A stretch of 64,000 bases of DNA from Pseudomonadota bacterium (GTDB lineage: Bacteria > Pseudomonadota > Gammaproteobacteria > Burkholderiales > Rhodocyclaceae), in assembly GCA_018241665.1 (NCBI GenBank), contig JAFEDK010000047.1, positions 1 through 64,000 of the forward strand, written 5' to 3'. The notes beneath the pieces are model-generated. The model was not told where the DNA came from and did not search any database. It saw only the letters and a list, made by a program, of their open reading frames with translations. Within the stretch, counting starts at the first letter, position 1. Each line of letters starts with the position of its first letter. The position numbers were made by a program, and so were the translations under genes. This document shows positions 63,346 to 64,000 of the stretch, one piece after another.

Positions 63346-64000
63346 ACGCGGTTCCCGGCAAAACCCGCCGGCCTCCACAGCAGCACAGCCATCATCAGCA
63401 CATAGGGCAGCACGGTGGCGAACTCGGGCAGATAGACCGCGCCGACTGCCTGCACCTGGCCGAGCAGCAGCGCCGCGGCGAAGGCCCCGGACAGGCTGCC
63501 GAGGCCGCCGGTGACCACGACCACGAAGGAGTCGATGATCACGTCGCTACTCATTGACGGCGACAGGGACAGGAAAGGCGCCGCGATGATGCCGGCCAGC
63601 CCGGCCAGCGCGGTGCCGACGGCCACCACCAGGCCGCTGAGGCGATCCACGTTGACGCCCTGCATGGAGGTGATGGTCGGCTCGGTGCTGGCGGCACGCA
63701 CGAACAGGCCCATCTTCGAGTAGCGCAGCCACAGGGTCAGCGCGCCGGCCACCACTAGGCCGAAGAAGATCACCGCGATGCGGTAGGCCGGCACCGACAT
63801 GCCGAAGAGGTCCACCGAGGCACTCAGCAGCTCCGGCGCCGGCACCGACAGGTTGCTCTTGCCCCACACCGTCTGGACCAGATCCTCGAGGACCAGCAGC
63901 AGGCCGAAGGTGACCAGGATGACGGTGAGCGGATCGCGGTCCTGCAGCGGGCGGAAGGCGAAGCGGTCGAGGGCCAGGCCGAGCAGGCCCATCAGCAGCG
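63342..64000 (-). CDS. livH: LivH-type ABC transporter permease, partial
   Basis: The gene runs off the right edge; the last 216 or more residues are present. Hydrophobic segments alternate with the conserved LRYSKMGLFVRAAST coupling loop and VVVVTGGLGSLSGAFAAALLLG. It is the first membrane gene of the Liv cluster in the direction of transcription. The start and promoter lie outside the window. Confidence 0.93.
   Translation of the reverse strand, partial: LLMGLLGLALDRFAFRPLQDRDPLTVILVTFGLLLVLEDLVQTVWGKSNLSVPAPELLSASVDLFGMSVPAYRIAVIFFGLVVAGALTLWLRYSKMGLFVRAASTEPTITSMQGVNVDRLSGLVVAVGTALAGLAGIIAAPFLSLSPSMSSDVIIDSFVVVVTGGLGSLSGAFAAALLLGQVQAVGAVYLPEFATVLPYVLMMAVLLWRPAGFAGNRV

Noticed and set aside
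62329-63405. Plus-strand frame opposite livM
   Set aside because: Its repeated His/Gln/Asp/Glu-rich composition is typical of antisense reading through membrane-protein codons.

Overview
The window looks like the chromosome of a Gram-negative betaproteobacterium. The Rhodocyclales/Burkholderiales area is my guess, from the Czc, Cus, CopK-like and Mer gene types, the G+C-rich codon use and the Liv-type transporter; no rRNA marker is present, so this is inference. It splits into two parts. Bases 1 to about 50571 are a heavy-metal resistance island with mobile-element parts. Bases 50572 to 64000 look like older, more G+C-rich chromosome.

Metal island, left to right. A copper P-type ATPase gene has lost its 5' end at an A+T-rich junction and is followed by cueR. 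Two small repeat proteins come next, one a periplasmic His/Glu repeat protein behind a CopR-like box. A leftward group then reads: small secreted protein, Cys-rich protein, FlgB-like protein, HD-GYP phosphodiesterase, IHF-like protein and a nuclease-like protein. From 8.3 to 24 kb lies a long leftward copper/silver cluster: periplasmic proteins, a multicopper oxidase, an outer-membrane factor, a c-type cytochrome, a DUF411 protein, CusF, CusCBA (with CusF fused to CusB), a YHS protein, DUF2933, a methyltransferase and a second copper ATPase. It is headed by a divergent CusR/CusS-type two-component system. Five promoters share a TTACA/TGACA-N4-TGTAA/TGTCA box that this regulator probably reads. 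A hemerythrin-like protein, a GNAT toxin-antitoxin-like pair and a CopK-like protein follow.

From 29.3 to 32.2 kb is a mercury module (merR, merTPA) ending in a Tn501/Tn21-type inverted-repeat remnant. A cytochrome c-FTR1 iron permease, a PbrR/CadR-controlled Zn/Cd/Pb ATPase and a czcICBA efflux operon follow. The island closes with a Tn3-superfamily module: tyrosine recombinase, a protein of unknown function, a PIN-domain protein, a TnpC-like protein and a full-length TnpA. Its probable right end at 50571 cuts into a cupin gene.

Right-hand chromosome: a glutathione S-transferase and a helix-turn-helix/receiver-like regulator, then a compact leftward three-gene operon (52414-57938). This operon encodes a secreted Cys-containing protein, a TIR-caspase-SIR2 triple-domain protein, and a membrane-anchored nSTAND NTPase with WD40 repeats. 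It is the best candidate for an undescribed system, probably immunity or regulated cell death. The window ends with a porin, a periplasmic binding protein and a Liv-type ABC transporter (livF, livG, livM and partial livH).

Functions are assigned from motifs read by eye; no database search was run.
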